Shown here: positions 43,674 through 53,327 of the stretch, in pieces
Layout of the letters: each line of letters opens with the position of its first letter
Position numbering within the stretch: position 1 is the first letter of the stretch
Source of the DNA: Endozoicomonas sp965196975
GTDB taxonomy: Bacteria > Pseudomonadota > Gammaproteobacteria > Pseudomonadales > Endozoicomonadaceae
Length of the DNA stretch: 64,000 nucleotides
Assembly: GCF_965196975.1 (NCBI RefSeq)
Contig: NZ_OZ239981.1
Coordinates: 2,480,001-2,544,000 of the forward strand
Direction: 5' to 3'
Program-made: the position numbers and the translations under genes
Notes under the pieces: generated by a model
Seen by the model: only the letters and a program-made list of their open reading frames with translations
What the model was told of the DNA's origin: nothing
Database searches by the model: none

Positions 43674-44650
43674 TGGGCACTCCTCGCCAGTCTAACGGTC
43701 GGATTAATCAGGCCATAAAGCAGGTCTACCAGTGTATTCACTACCACGAATATGGCACCCACAACGATCAGGTAGGCAACAATCAGCGGAGTATCCACAC
43801 GATTGACCGCTTCCAGAAACAGGAAGCCCATGCCAGGCCACTGGAAGACCGTCTCAGTGAGAATGGTATAAGCGACCATGGTTCCGATCTGAACACCGCC
43901 CACGGTAATAACGGGCAACATGGTGTTCTTCAGGGCATGGAGGAAGTAGATACGCGCCTTTTTCAAACCTTTCGCTTTGGCAAACTTTACATACTCGGTA
44001 TGCAGGACTTCTGACATTTCAGAGCGAATCAGTCGAATAAACAGTGGCAGCATAATGCTGGCCAGTGAGATGGCAGGCAGTATCAGGTGCAACAGGCCAT
44101 CTTTGGTAAACAGGCCACTCTCCCAGCCACCAATAACCGGTACCAGCTCACCCCGGCCATAAGATGGCAGCCAGCCCAGCTCAATAGAGAAAAGGTAAAT
44201 ACTGAAGATAGCGGTAAGAAAGACAGGGACAGAAATACCAAGAATACTGAACCCGAGAATAAGTTTTGTAAACCAGCTGTTTGGTCTGATGGCACAATAC
44301 ACACCCGCTGGAATGGAAACCAGAATAATGATTAAACTCGCTGCAAACACCAGCTCAAGAGTGGCTGGCATTTTGGCAAAGATAACGTCAAGCGCAGGTT
44401 CTTTGAAAAAATAAGATTGCCCCAGATCGCCCTGTAACGCTTTGCCCATAAATCTTGTGTATTGAGTGAGGAACGGATCGTTAAGCCCCATTTCATCACG
44501 CAACCTTTCACGCTCGGCTTCCGAAACCGATTGCCCTACCAGCTCCCGGAGTGGATCCCCCAGATTGTCCTGTATGGAAAAGCTGATAATGCTGATGACA
44601 AACATCACTATCAGCCCTTGCATAAGCCTACGCATTAAAAATAACAGCAT
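43670..44650 (-). CDS. Peptide/glutathione ABC transporter permease (DppB/GsiC-like)
   Basis: A 326-residue permease with six helices, starting MLLFLMRRLMQGLIVMFVIS as in DppB-type proteins. The EAA loop is KFAKAKGLKKARIYFLHALKN. It begins 133 bases after the binding-protein gene, across a stem-loop at 44714-44760, and overlaps the second permease gene. Confidence 0.9.
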   Translation of the reverse strand: MLLFLMRRLMQGLIVMFVISIISFSIQDNLGDPLRELVGQSVSEAERERLRDEMGLNDPFLTQYTRFMGKALQGDLGQSYFFKEPALDVIFAKMPATLELVFAASLIIILVSIPAGVYCAIRPNSWFTKLILGFSILGISVPVFLTAIFSIYLFSIELGWLPSYGRGELVPVIGGWESGLFTKDGLLHLILPAISLASIMLPLFIRLIRSEMSEVLHTEYVKFAKAKGLKKARIYFLHALKNTMLPVITVGGVQIGTMVAYTILTETVFQWPGMGFLFLEAVNRVDTPLIVAYLIVVGAIFVVVNTLVDLLYGLINPTVRLARSAQ

Positions 44651-44713
44651 AAATAACCTTCAGATGCCCATAGCCTACAAAAGCAATAGCGAACAATGCA
44701 CTTATAATTGCCT

Positions 44714-44760
44714 GCCTTCGCAGGCCGGCAATGTCTTCAAGATCACCGAGCTGCGAAGGC
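44714..44760. other. Intercistronic stem-loop after the binding-protein gene
   Basis: GCCTTCGCAG and CTGCGAAGGC are perfect 10-base arms with a 27-base loop. There is no T-run. A structure at this place in binding-protein operons commonly protects the upstream message, so that the binding protein is made in excess of the permeases. Confidence 0.7.
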
Positions 44761-44783
44761 TAATCAAAGAGTAATACTAAGGC

Positions 44784-46340
44784 TTACTCCTTGATCACCA
44801 GGTCTCCCAGGTAAGGGAAGTTCATCACGTTAACCACGTCCTTGACGGCTACGTTCTTGCTGGCACCCCAGGCAAGGTTCTGCCAGTGCAGAGGAACAAA
44901 GGCAGCTTCTTCATAAAGGGTGCGTTCAACGTCCTGCAGGATCTGTGCTCGCACTGTTGGATCCGTTTCAGAACCAGCCTTCTTAACCAGAGTATCTACC
45001 GCTTCGTTGCAGTAGTTACCGGAGTTGTACTGTCCCCAGCCGGAAACCGAATCGGCACAGGCAGTCAGGTACTCAGTAAAGTTGGCGGAATCTTCAGTGT
45101 CGGAGTGCCAGCCAATCATCATCATGTCAGCAGAACGCTCATCAAACTCAGGCCAGTATTGAGCTTTCGGCAGCGTTTTCAGATCCACCTTGATGTTGAT
45201 TTTTGACAGCATGGAAGCCACCGCCTGAGCGATCTTGGCATCGTTCACATAACGGTTGTTTGGCGCCATCATGGTGATAGAGAAGCCATTTTCATAACCG
45301 GCTTCTTTCATCAGCTGCTTGGCCTTTTTCAGGTCATAGCGTGGCTGCAGGTCGTCAACGTAGCCTGCGTAACCTTTTGGTCCCTGCTGACCGGCAGGTG
45401 TCGCAAAGCCTTTCATGATTTTCTTAACGATGCCGTCATTATTGATGGCATAGTTAATGGCCTGACGAACACGCTTGTCCTTGAACGCTTCAACACGCTC
45501 CTGATTCAGCTGGAAACTGATGATACGGGTACCACCCAGTGTAACCAGGTCCGTATTGGCAGACTTCTTGATGCGGTTATGATCGTTAGGCGGTACAGGG
45601 AAGATAAAGTCCACGTCACCTGACAGCAGAGCAGCTACACGAGTTGGGCCTTCTTTAATGGGTGTAAGAACAATCTCGTCCACATTACCCGGAGATTTCT
45701 TATCCCAGTAACCATCAAAACGTTCGAAATCAACACGAACACCCTGCTGACGCTCGGTTACGATGAACGGGCCGGTACCAGAAGCATTTTTGGAGGCATA
45801 GGTGTCACCGTGCTTCTTCAGCAGAGACTTCTCCTGACCTTTACTATCCAGACCCGCATAGAACTTGCTGTCCATCGGGAAGATGTAGGTAGCAGAGTTC
45901 AATACCAGAGGGAACGCCTCTTTTGTCACCAGATCAAAGGTATAGTCGTCAACAACCTTCACGGTTTCAAAAGGCTCGAACACCGCTTTGAAGTCCGGAC
46001 TGCTGACCAGTCGCTCAAAAGTCCATTTGACATCGGCAGACGTCAACGCATTACCGCTGTGAAATTTAACGCCTTTACGCAGGGTAAAGCGCATGGTCTT
46101 GTCGTCAATACGCTCCCACTTTTCAGCCAGACGCGGCTCAAACTGAAGGTTGTCATCCCAGCGGACCAGTGGATCAAACACCAGGTGAGACAACTGCAAC
46201 GTTGCACCAGACAGCTGCTCATGTGGATCCAGAGATACCGGATCCGAGTCGTATGCCATTTTCAGCGTGGCGGCCTGGGCTCCTACCGCCAGTGATGCTG
46301 CCAGAATCGCACCAGCAAGCTTTTTCATGGTTTTTTTCAT
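44784..46340 (-). CDS. Family 5 solute-binding protein (peptide/glutathione type)
   Basis: A 518-residue periplasmic binding protein with a signal peptide (MKKLAGAILAASLAVGAQA region). The family 5 landmarks are DPVSLDPHEQLSG, LAEKWERIDDKTMRFTLRKGVKFHSG, ASGTGPFIV, VRQAINYAIN and GYENGF. The E. coli GsiB protein has about the same length. The substrate may be glutathione, dipeptides or oligopeptides. Confidence 0.9.
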   Translation of the reverse strand: MKKTMKKLAGAILAASLAVGAQAATLKMAYDSDPVSLDPHEQLSGATLQLSHLVFDPLVRWDDNLQFEPRLAEKWERIDDKTMRFTLRKGVKFHSGNALTSADVKWTFERLVSSPDFKAVFEPFETVKVVDDYTFDLVTKEAFPLVLNSATYIFPMDSKFYAGLDSKGQEKSLLKKHGDTYASKNASGTGPFIVTERQQGVRVDFERFDGYWDKKSPGNVDEIVLTPIKEGPTRVAALLSGDVDFIFPVPPNDHNRIKKSANTDLVTLGGTRIISFQLNQERVEAFKDKRVRQAINYAINNDGIVKKIMKGFATPAGQQGPKGYAGYVDDLQPRYDLKKAKQLMKEAGYENGFSITMMAPNNRYVNDAKIAQAVASMLSKINIKVDLKTLPKAQYWPEFDERSADMMMIGWHSDTEDSANFTEYLTACADSVSGWGQYNSGNYCNEAVDTLVKKAGSETDPTVRAQILQDVERTLYEEAAFVPLHWQNLAWGASKNVAVKDVVNVMNFPYLGDLVIKE

Positions 46341-46436
46341 CGTTCCCCCATTACAGGTGTTTCACTGTTTAAAATTATTGCCACCTTCCATCCAGAAAGG
46401 TGACATACAACTCCATGTCAACAACAATCCATGCTT

Positions 46437-48185
46437 TTAAGAATGCGCTGCAACGCTGGATTCAATATCCAGCCCACTGCGGGACAGACTCTCAACTCTT
46501 GGCATCATATTGATCAGATGCTGAGTGTATTCATGGTGTGGATCACTGAAGATCCGGTCGGTATCCCCCACTTCAACCAGTGTCCCCATCTTCATCACAC
46601 CAATCCGGTCACACATCTGAAGAATCACCGGCAGATCGTGACTGATGAACAGCATGGTCAGACCAAGCTCTTCCTGAAGGTCTTTTAACAGGTTGAGTAT
46701 CTGGGCCTGTACCGATACGTCCAACGCCGAGGTTGGCTCATCACAGATCAGAAACCTGGGGCGCGTTGCCAAAGCTCTGGCAATAGAGATTCGCTGACGC
46801 TGACCACCGGAAAATTCATGGGGATACTTGACCCCTGCCGCACGTCCCAGGCCAACGTGATCCAGAAGATCGGCCACAATACTATTGATCTGGCGCTCTG
46901 ATTCAGCCAGCTTATGAAAACGAATGGGCTCGGCAATGATGTCCTGCACCGTCATCCGAGCATTCATACTGGAATAGGGGTTTTGAAACACCATCTGGAT
47001 CTGACGGCGAAATGGCTTACGCTGTTTTTCTGTCAGTCGGGTAATATCCTGACCAGCAAACTCAATCAATCCAGAATCCGGTGGATAAAGGCCGGCAATA
47101 ACCCGTGCAATCGTCGACTTACCGGATCCGGACTCTCCTACCAGACCAAAGGTTTCACCAGGGCGCACCTCAAATGACACCTGGTTGGATGCCTGAACAT
47201 AACGGCGGTTTTTTTCAAAGAACGCCGACTGGGTTTCAAAACGAAGGTTAACGTCTTTCACTTTCAACAGAGCGTTGCCGCTGATCTCTGCATTAAACTC
47301 AGAAAGACTCTCTTTCTGGCCCAGCCAGTGATTCTTCACATCAATATGGCGGCCCTGCTCTTTTTCAATGTACTCAACCCTGGGAAAACGGTGCAGTTTG
47401 ATATCGGTTCTGGGCACTGCACTGATCAGGCTTTTGGTATAAGGGTGTTCGGGGCGACATAGAATCTGTTCGGTAGAACCCAGTTCCACCAGGTCCCCCA
47501 TGTACATAACGGCTACACGATCCGTCACATTGGCAATAACGCCCATATCGTGGGTGACCAGAAGGCAGCCAACTTCCCTTTCCTTACAGAGCTTACGGAT
47601 CAATTCGAGGATCTGATTCTGAATAGATACATCAAGCGCCGTGGTGGGTTCGTCGGCAATAATCAGCTCAGGATCGCCGGACAGAGCAATTGCAATAACT
47701 ACGCGCTGTCGCATACCTCCAGAAAACTGGTGAGGGTACTGCTTGATACGTACCTCTGGCTCTGAAATTCCAACAGAGGCCAGCAATTCAATTGATTTTT
47801 CATAGGCCGTAGCTTTGTCAAGCCCCAGATTGACCATGATGGTTTCCACCATCTGAGTTTCAATGGTCAAAAGTGGGTTAAGAGAAGTCATTGGGTCCTG
47901 AAAAATAAACCCGATACGACGACCACGGATCCGGCGAATGGCTTCTCCACTGAGACCACTGATGGCCTGACCATCCAGCTTAATGTTGCCACCAGCGACC
48001 ACGCCAGGAGGGCTCAGCAAGTCAATGACCGCATTTCCAACGGTGGATTTTCCGGCGCCGGACTCACCGACAAGACCCAGTATTTCCCCTTTTTCGAGGG
48101 TAAATGAAACCCCTTTGACAGCTACAGCGGTGCCATGACGAGATGGAAACTCGATGCGCAGCCCTTCTACTTCCAGTAAGGACAT
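46437..48185 (-). CDS. Fused dual-ATPase of a peptide/glutathione ABC importer (GsiA-like)
   Basis: A 582-residue protein with two ABC domains. The first (about 1-260) has GESGAGKSTVG, the signature FSGGMRQRVVIA and LIIADEPTTALDV. The second (about 305-560) has GESGSGKSTIA, FSGGQRQRISIA and LICDEPTSALDV. Each domain ends with the oligopeptide-type C-terminal motif (HPYTKSLISAVPR and HEYTQHLINMMPR). The gene order ATPase, binding protein, permease, permease is that of gsiABCD. It is the first gene of the operon. Confidence 0.92.
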   Translation of the reverse strand: MSLLEVEGLRIEFPSRHGTAVAVKGVSFTLEKGEILGLVGESGAGKSTVGNAVIDLLSPPGVVAGGNIKLDGQAISGLSGEAIRRIRGRRIGFIFQDPMTSLNPLLTIETQMVETIMVNLGLDKATAYEKSIELLASVGISEPEVRIKQYPHQFSGGMRQRVVIAIALSGDPELIIADEPTTALDVSIQNQILELIRKLCKEREVGCLLVTHDMGVIANVTDRVAVMYMGDLVELGSTEQILCRPEHPYTKSLISAVPRTDIKLHRFPRVEYIEKEQGRHIDVKNHWLGQKESLSEFNAEISGNALLKVKDVNLRFETQSAFFEKNRRYVQASNQVSFEVRPGETFGLVGESGSGKSTIARVIAGLYPPDSGLIEFAGQDITRLTEKQRKPFRRQIQMVFQNPYSSMNARMTVQDIIAEPIRFHKLAESERQINSIVADLLDHVGLGRAAGVKYPHEFSGGQRQRISIARALATRPRFLICDEPTSALDVSVQAQILNLLKDLQEELGLTMLFISHDLPVILQMCDRIGVMKMGTLVEVGDTDRIFSDPHHEYTQHLINMMPRVESLSRSGLDIESSVAAHS

Positions 48186-48764
48186 GCCTCCCCCTTGTGA
48201 TGCTCAGTCCTGATCCTTATCGGTGATAGCTTCAGAAGGTACTTCTGAAACTCGCAAGTCATGATTCAAAGACGCAGTCGGACACCGGATAACGATGGCC
48301 CACCCACGAAGGGCAGCGCAGAGCAGCTTGACTTACGACAGATACGGTCGATACGTGATACAGCTTGACTTACGACAGATACGGTCGATACGTGATACAG
48401 CTTGTTATACCCCATAACAGCCGTCACAAATTGAATAGAATGTTCAGGCCAGGCTCATGGGTGACATGAGCGCATGGAGATTTTGTTCTTAATGCCGGGT
48501 GCGTTGACAATTCATTCAAAAAGTCAACACACTCTCACTGGTGGAGGGTATCCAAACCAGGCAGTAATTTCCTTTCAGACCAGACCACCGGGTAGGCGGA
48601 ATGGACTGATACTCCAGAGAAGACGCAGGGCGAAAGCCCTGAAACAGGTTGTGCAGCCGAATGCGGCAGCGCCCGTACATCTCCATCGGGCATACGTCGA
48701 CATATACATAAGCTTATGCCGACTCGTTTCGGAAAATAACTATACAGTCAGGAAAAAAAAATAA
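48186..48764. other. Unassigned region upstream of the ABC operon
   Basis: The part next to the operon has a perfect dyad TTCAGAAG-GTA-CTTCTGAA (48231-48249), a possible operator. A tandem repeat follows (48326-48399). From about 48430 to 48740 the sequence is GC-rich and looks structured, with GGGC-GAAA-GCCC at about 48630 and GGCATA paired with TATGCC near the right end. A 96-codon frame (48474-48764) has no plausible start signal or family. It could be a noncoding RNA or a remnant of a mobile element. IS66 copy 3 ends it abruptly. Confidence 0.45.
48326..48399. repeat. Two tandem 37-bp repeats
   Basis: A 37-base unit beginning CAGCTTGACTTACGACAG occurs twice in a row without a mismatch, followed by the first seven bases of a third unit. 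It may be a recent slippage duplication or paired protein sites. Confidence 0.9.
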
Positions 48765-50363
48765 GTAACTATTCAGCACCCTTCATATAAATCTGGAATT
48801 TTCTGATTTTTCGACCATCATCTTATACTCAATTTTTCTAACAAATCTCCAGTATGGAACCAGACTTCCCAGCTACTCCGTTTACCGAAGCTCTCCTTAA
48901 AGAGAATGAAGAGCTTCGGACCGAGAATGCGCTTTTACGGGAACGTTGCAGCGAACTGGAAGAAAGGGTTAATAAAAACAGTCAAAACAGTAGTAAGCCA
49001 CCATCGTCAGATGGTTATCAAAAGCCCAGTAAAAAAGGGAGTGATAAAGGTGATACATCTTCCAAAGAAGCCCCCTGCTCCTCACAGGAAACACCGAACC
49101 CCAAAAGCCTTAGACCATCTTCAGGCAATAAACCAGGTGGCCAGAAAGGTCATCAAGGCTCTTGTTTGAGACGTGTCGCCTTACCCGATTATGTCAGGCA
49201 TCTGAAGGTTGAAAAATGTTGCTGTTGCCAGTCTTCGCTTATCGATATTAAACCCACCAAATACATTGAGCGACAGGTTTTTGATCCAGGTAGACCCGGA
49301 GAATTTGAAGTTACCGCGTACTGGGCAGACGTTAAAGTATGTCCTTGTGGTAAACGGAACACCGCTGAGTTTCCCCAAGGAGTGAAAGCCGCTGCTCAAT
49401 ACGGAGAAGTGACTCAGGCAATGGCTGTTCATTTAAACCAGTATCACTTCATCCCATATCACCGGGTGTCTGAGTATTTCAATACTATTTATTGCATGAG
49501 TGTCAGCGCAGGCTCTGTTGCCAATTTTGTTGCCTATACCCATGAGAACCTGGCCTCTACTGAGCAGAGTATCCGCGATGCTTTACAAGAAAGTCCGGTT
49601 GCAGGAGCGGATGAAACTGGCATGCGGGTTGACGGTTCACTGTGGTGGTTACACATTATGCGAGATGACCAATGGACGCTTTACTACCTCTCAGAAAGGC
49701 GAGGTTGTGAAGCAATGGATGCAATGGGCATCCTGCTGACTTTTGCAGGCATTCTGGTTCACGATCATTGGAAGTCCTACTTTGCCTATGCGGCAGTGCA
49801 TGTGCTTTGTAATGCCCATCATCTGAGAGAGCTTCAGGGAGTTGTCGATAGGGATGCGAATAAGCTGGCTCTGCGGCTGATGAAATTGCTTACGCTCTCC
49901 TGGCACTTCTGCAAGAAATACAAAGCAGCCGGTCTGACTCAAATGCCTGGTGCAATACAGCTTCGCATTGAGACGATATACGACCAAATCCTTCAAAGGG
50001 CTCTCACGAAGGAAACCGCTTATATGGAAAAACAACGACAGGTGCTTGGACGTAAGAAGGTCAGGAATACCAAGGCCTACAACCTGTTCAAAAGGCTTAT
50101 TGAGTTTAAGGTTGAAACGTTGCGCTTCATGTCGGACTTTTCAATTCCCTTCGATAACAATGGCAGTGAACGTGATGCCAGGATGGCCAAACTTAAGCAG
50201 AAGATCTCAGGCTGCTTCAGAAGCGAAGACGGAGGTACCATGTTTACCCGAATCCGAAGCTATTTATCATCTGCTAAAAAGCAGGGGTTGAACATATTTC
50301 AGGCGCTTCTTAAAGCGGTTCGAAATTACAACAATACGCCTTTGCTGGGTGCTGAATAGTTAC
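48765..50363 (+). mobile_element. IS66-family element, copy 3 (1599 bp), no target duplication
   Basis: Its terminal repeats and length match the other copies, but the flanks differ: AAAAATAA at the left (48757-48764) and GTTCAGGA at the right (50364-50371). The absence of a duplication suggests that recombination between two IS66 copies, or an IS-linked deletion or inversion, created this junction. Confidence 0.93.
48854..50359 (+). CDS. tnpC: IS66-family transposase, copy 3
   Basis: A 501-residue intact transposase identical to copy 1, with the same stop codon inside the terminal repeat. Confidence 0.95.
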   Translation: MEPDFPATPFTEALLKENEELRTENALLRERCSELEERVNKNSQNSSKPPSSDGYQKPSKKGSDKGDTSSKEAPCSSQETPNPKSLRPSSGNKPGGQKGHQGSCLRRVALPDYVRHLKVEKCCCCQSSLIDIKPTKYIERQVFDPGRPGEFEVTAYWADVKVCPCGKRNTAEFPQGVKAAAQYGEVTQAMAVHLNQYHFIPYHRVSEYFNTIYCMSVSAGSVANFVAYTHENLASTEQSIRDALQESPVAGADETGMRVDGSLWWLHIMRDDQWTLYYLSERRGCEAMDAMGILLTFAGILVHDHWKSYFAYAAVHVLCNAHHLRELQGVVDRDANKLALRLMKLLTLSWHFCKKYKAAGLTQMPGAIQLRIETIYDQILQRALTKETAYMEKQRQVLGRKKVRNTKAYNLFKRLIEFKVETLRFMSDFSIPFDNNGSERDARMAKLKQKISGCFRSEDGGTMFTRIRSYLSSAKKQGLNIFQALLKAVRNYNNTPLLGAE

Positions 50364-50585
50364 GTTCAGGAAAAGGTTCTGAAGACCTTTCCGCAGGTAA
50401 AATCTGAGGTCTGACTGGATAACTGATGAGCAGAAAACTGAATAAAAACAGCAGTAGTTTCGTGATAAAAAATATCGCTAGATATAGCAAAATACAATAG
50501 CTTATAAATCCATATTTAGAACAGTTACAGGGTATAACTTCAGCATAATTACTATAAACAGAAATAGTCACTGGAAATAAAAACC

Positions 50586-50762
50586 ATGATAACAAGTGAT
50601 CTACTATTGAAATCATTTGTCACTGGTAAAGCCCCGTTGATGGAGCTCTGCCCCCTTTGTGAAACAGGACAATCCTATGAGCTGAGTACAACAGCCTCCC
50701 AGGCATATAACGTTTTTCTGAACCAGACTGAACACCCAGATCTGCCTCAGAATAAAACTTAA
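50586..50762 (+). CDS. Possible 58-aa small protein
   Basis: A 58-codon frame from ATG, beginning MITSDLLLKSFVTGKAPLM, includes a CPLC pair (ELCPLCETG) and ends just before the thiM region. The pair resembles half of a zinc knuckle. The Shine-Dalgarno is weak (TGGAAA). It was not matched to any family. The reading is protein-like but unproven. Confidence 0.35.
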   Translation: MITSDLLLKSFVTGKAPLMELCPLCETGQSYELSTTASQAYNVFLNQTEHPDLPQNKT

Positions 50763-50822
50763 GCAGCTCTTAACAGTGACCAATGTCAATTCACTGTTCA
50801 CCCGACATCATTATTATTGAAC

Positions 50823-51653
50823 ATGGATAAAAAGGCCTTTCCTATGCAAGAACACATTATTCATTCACTCAATGAACTGAGAGAAAATCAGCCGCTGGTT
50901 CACAACATCACCAACGATGTGGTCACCAACACAACGGCCAATGCCCTTCTGGCCATTGGTGCATCCCCGATCATGGCCCACGCCATTGAAGAAGTTGCAG
51001 ACATGGTAGGCATTACCAGCAGTCTGGTGATCAACAGTGGAACGCTGACCAGCTCCAGTCTGAAAAGCATGATGCTGGCAACAGAAACTGCATCTCAACT
51101 CGGTAAACCCTGGATTCTCGACCCGGTAGGTGCAGGTGCAACCGCCTTCCGACTGACTAGTAATAAACAGCTCCTTGAAAACAAGCCATCGGTAGTACGG
51201 GGCAACGCCTCCGAGATAAAAGCCCTGTTTACTGGCGCCAATGAGGGGAAAGGAGTCGACAGCAGCAGTAGCAGTGAGTCTACTCTGCACTTTATTCAGG
51301 AAAAGGCCCGTGAACATCAGCTGATCATTGCCGTCACCGGGGCTACCGATTATGTCACCGATGGCTACGAAGTTTACAAAATCAATAACGGTCATCCTAT
51401 GATGGCAAAAGTAACCGGCACCGGTTGTACAGCAACCGCCATCATTGGCGCCTTTCTTGCCATATGCGATACACCACTGACGGCGGCCGTATCAGGCCTT
51501 ACCTGTCTTGGCATTGCTGGCGAACTGGCCAGCATGGATTGCCCGGGCCCTGGTTCTCTGCAACTGCGCTTGCTGGATGAGCTATACCGCCTTGATCAGG
51601 CCTCCATTCAAAAATTCGAAAAAGTGAGCAATATGAGAAGGAGCTGTCATTGA
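50823..51653 (+). CDS. thiM: Hydroxyethylthiazole kinase
   Basis: A salvage kinase of thiamine synthesis that phosphorylates 4-methyl-5-hydroxyethylthiazole. Family patterns are PLVHNITNDVVTNTTAN, GASPIMAHA, LDPVGAGATAFR, VRGNASEI, AVTGATDYVTDG and VTGTGCTATA (ATP site with the catalytic Cys). I set the ATG at 50823 (276 residues); a TTG at 50817 and an ATG at 50844 are other options. No TPP riboswitch-like structure is seen upstream. Its stop overlaps the start of ubiT. Confidence 0.92.
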   Translation: MDKKAFPMQEHIIHSLNELRENQPLVHNITNDVVTNTTANALLAIGASPIMAHAIEEVADMVGITSSLVINSGTLTSSSLKSMMLATETASQLGKPWILDPVGAGATAFRLTSNKQLLENKPSVVRGNASEIKALFTGANEGKGVDSSSSSESTLHFIQEKAREHQLIIAVTGATDYVTDGYEVYKINNGHPMMAKVTGTGCTATAIIGAFLAICDTPLTAAVSGLTCLGIAGELASMDCPGPGSLQLRLLDELYRLDQASIQKFEKVSNMRRSCH

Positions 51654-52192
51654 GTCTGCTGCCATCTTTTAGACTTCCTCTTCCAGGTATTAATGGTCGG
51701 GAGAGATTCAAAAAGCCAGGTATTGAGTTACTTGGACTGCCGGTAAAGCTGTTGCCAGCCACCTTGGTCAACAAGCCACTGACCAGAGCCATCAACCATA
51801 TCTTCCATACGCCAATAGAAGAAGGCGATTTTGACTTTCTGGAAGATCGCTGCCTGAAAATTCACATTACCGACATAGACGTCAGCTTCTATATCAGTTT
51901 TGATGGCAGTCAGCTGACCGCTACCAGTCCACGACGCTTTGATGTTCAAATGCATGATGTTGAGTTTCAGGGTGACAGCAAAGCCTTCCTGAAGCTGGCC
52001 AGCCGACAGGAAGACCCGGACACTCTGTTCTTCCAGCGCAGCCTGATGATTGAGGGTGATACTGAACTGGGGCTTGGGGTAAAAAACCTGCTGGATAGCC
52101 TTGAGTTAGAGCAGCTGCCGATTCCTGTGCAAAAGCTGGCCCGACTGGGGCAGCAGCTACAGAAAAAGATGCCTTTAGCCAGCGCACATTAA
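51650..52192 (+). CDS. ubiT: Ubiquinone biosynthesis accessory factor UbiT
   Basis: A 180-residue SCP2-domain lipid carrier (YhbT) needed for oxygen-independent ubiquinone synthesis with UbiU and UbiV. The match to the E. coli protein is clear: FLEDRCLKIHITDIDVSF, LASRQEDPDTLFFQRSLMIEGDTELGLGVKNLLDSLELEQLP. The start is TTG at 51650, overlapping the thiM stop (TTGA), with AAGGAG seven bases upstream. ubiU and ubiV are not in the window. Confidence 0.9.
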   Translation: MSLLPSFRLPLPGINGRERFKKPGIELLGLPVKLLPATLVNKPLTRAINHIFHTPIEEGDFDFLEDRCLKIHITDIDVSFYISFDGSQLTATSPRRFDVQMHDVEFQGDSKAFLKLASRQEDPDTLFFQRSLMIEGDTELGLGVKNLLDSLELEQLPIPVQKLARLGQQLQKKMPLASAH

Positions 52193-52538
52193 CATAAAAT
52201 ATGTGACGTATAATTGCTCATCCTGACTTCATAACCAAAGGATGGGCACACCTCAATCCTGATTACAAACACCTTTACTGTATATAATAGAAAGTTCTGA
52301 AAATTAAATCATGTTTGCTAGCGAAAATTTAAAACTCATTCTAAGCTACAACCCATGTTAACGGGGAAGATCTTCCGCTTGAAGTATCTTAGCAAAGCAC
52401 ATACGACAGATGCGCTGGTCATTAGTTAGCGCTATCGAAGGTCATGCCTATCTATTTTAATATCCTCTATATTAAGAGCACTGGCAGTTAAATCAATTTT
52501 AAAAGAGCTATACAGCCAAAGTAGAAATATCACCGAAA
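52193..52538. other. AT-rich region before the polysaccharide cluster
   Basis: About 345 bases mark a sharp fall in GC. The promoter of the glycosyltransferase gene should be here. There is no JUMPstart/ops element on the plus strand and no gene that I can support. Confidence 0.4.
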
Positions 52539-53099
52539 GTGCGGCCTGTACTTTGGAGTGAGCACATTATGCCCTATAAGGATTCTATTATCCCATATTT
52601 TAAACAGAGCCATAGTAGCAACCTCATTTCTGATTTAAATTTGAAAGAAGTTTCGTGCAATCAAAGCAGAAATAGTCCTACCAAACATGATAACGACTAT
52701 AGTAAAACCATTGGTAATGAGAGTGAGGATCAACTGGCGATCATCCTTGGGTACTATAATGGTGAAGACTATATTTCCGATCAGCTTGAATCAATATTTA
52801 ATCAAACGCATCCCTTTATTCACGTATTCATTTTTGATGATGCTTCCAATTCAACAGTTAATTTAGACGTTTTAAAAACCAGTCAGGTAGATTTTACAAA
52901 AATAAGCATAGGTGTAAGAGAAAGAAATATTGGTTTTGCAAAAAACTTCTTAAATGCATTAAGTGAAATTAATGAGCCTTATAACTACTTTGCTTTTAGT
53001 GATCAGGATGATATATGGCATCATAAAAAAATCCAGAAAGCTCTATATACTTTAAAAAAATACGCGATGTGCGACTTTGTCTGAAACTATCTCAAATTA

Positions 53100-53269
53100 C
53101 TAGCCCGGATATTTCATAAACTGCCCCGAATCTCGGGCAGGACTTTGTCGCCCTAAGGGATTTTGTGAGGGAGTGCCGTACCGGGGAGTACGGTCGACCG
53201 AGCAAAACTCCCTTAGGGCGGCAAAGGACAAGCGAGAACGGGAGCACGTTTATGAAATATCCGGGCTAG
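53100..53269. mobile_element. 170-bp palindromic MITE-like element nested in IS982 copy 2
   Basis: Identical to the element at 18906-19075, in the opposite orientation together with its host IS. The 22-bp inverted ends begin CTAGCCCGGATATTTC. Confidence 0.8.
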
Positions 53270-53327
53270 CATGATGGTAAGTCCAAGTTGTATCTTCAAA
53301 ATCACGCAATTATTTGCTTTCCGTTTT

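Noticed and set aside
50763..50822. Possible TPP riboswitch before thiM.
   Set aside because: The leader is short and shows none of the conserved thi-box motifs (CUGAGA, ACYUGA).
52475..52483. AGAGCACTG, which resembles part of a JUMPstart element upstream of the glycan genes.
   Set aside because: It is the wrong strand for the glycan genes, and the ops core GGCGGTAG is missing.
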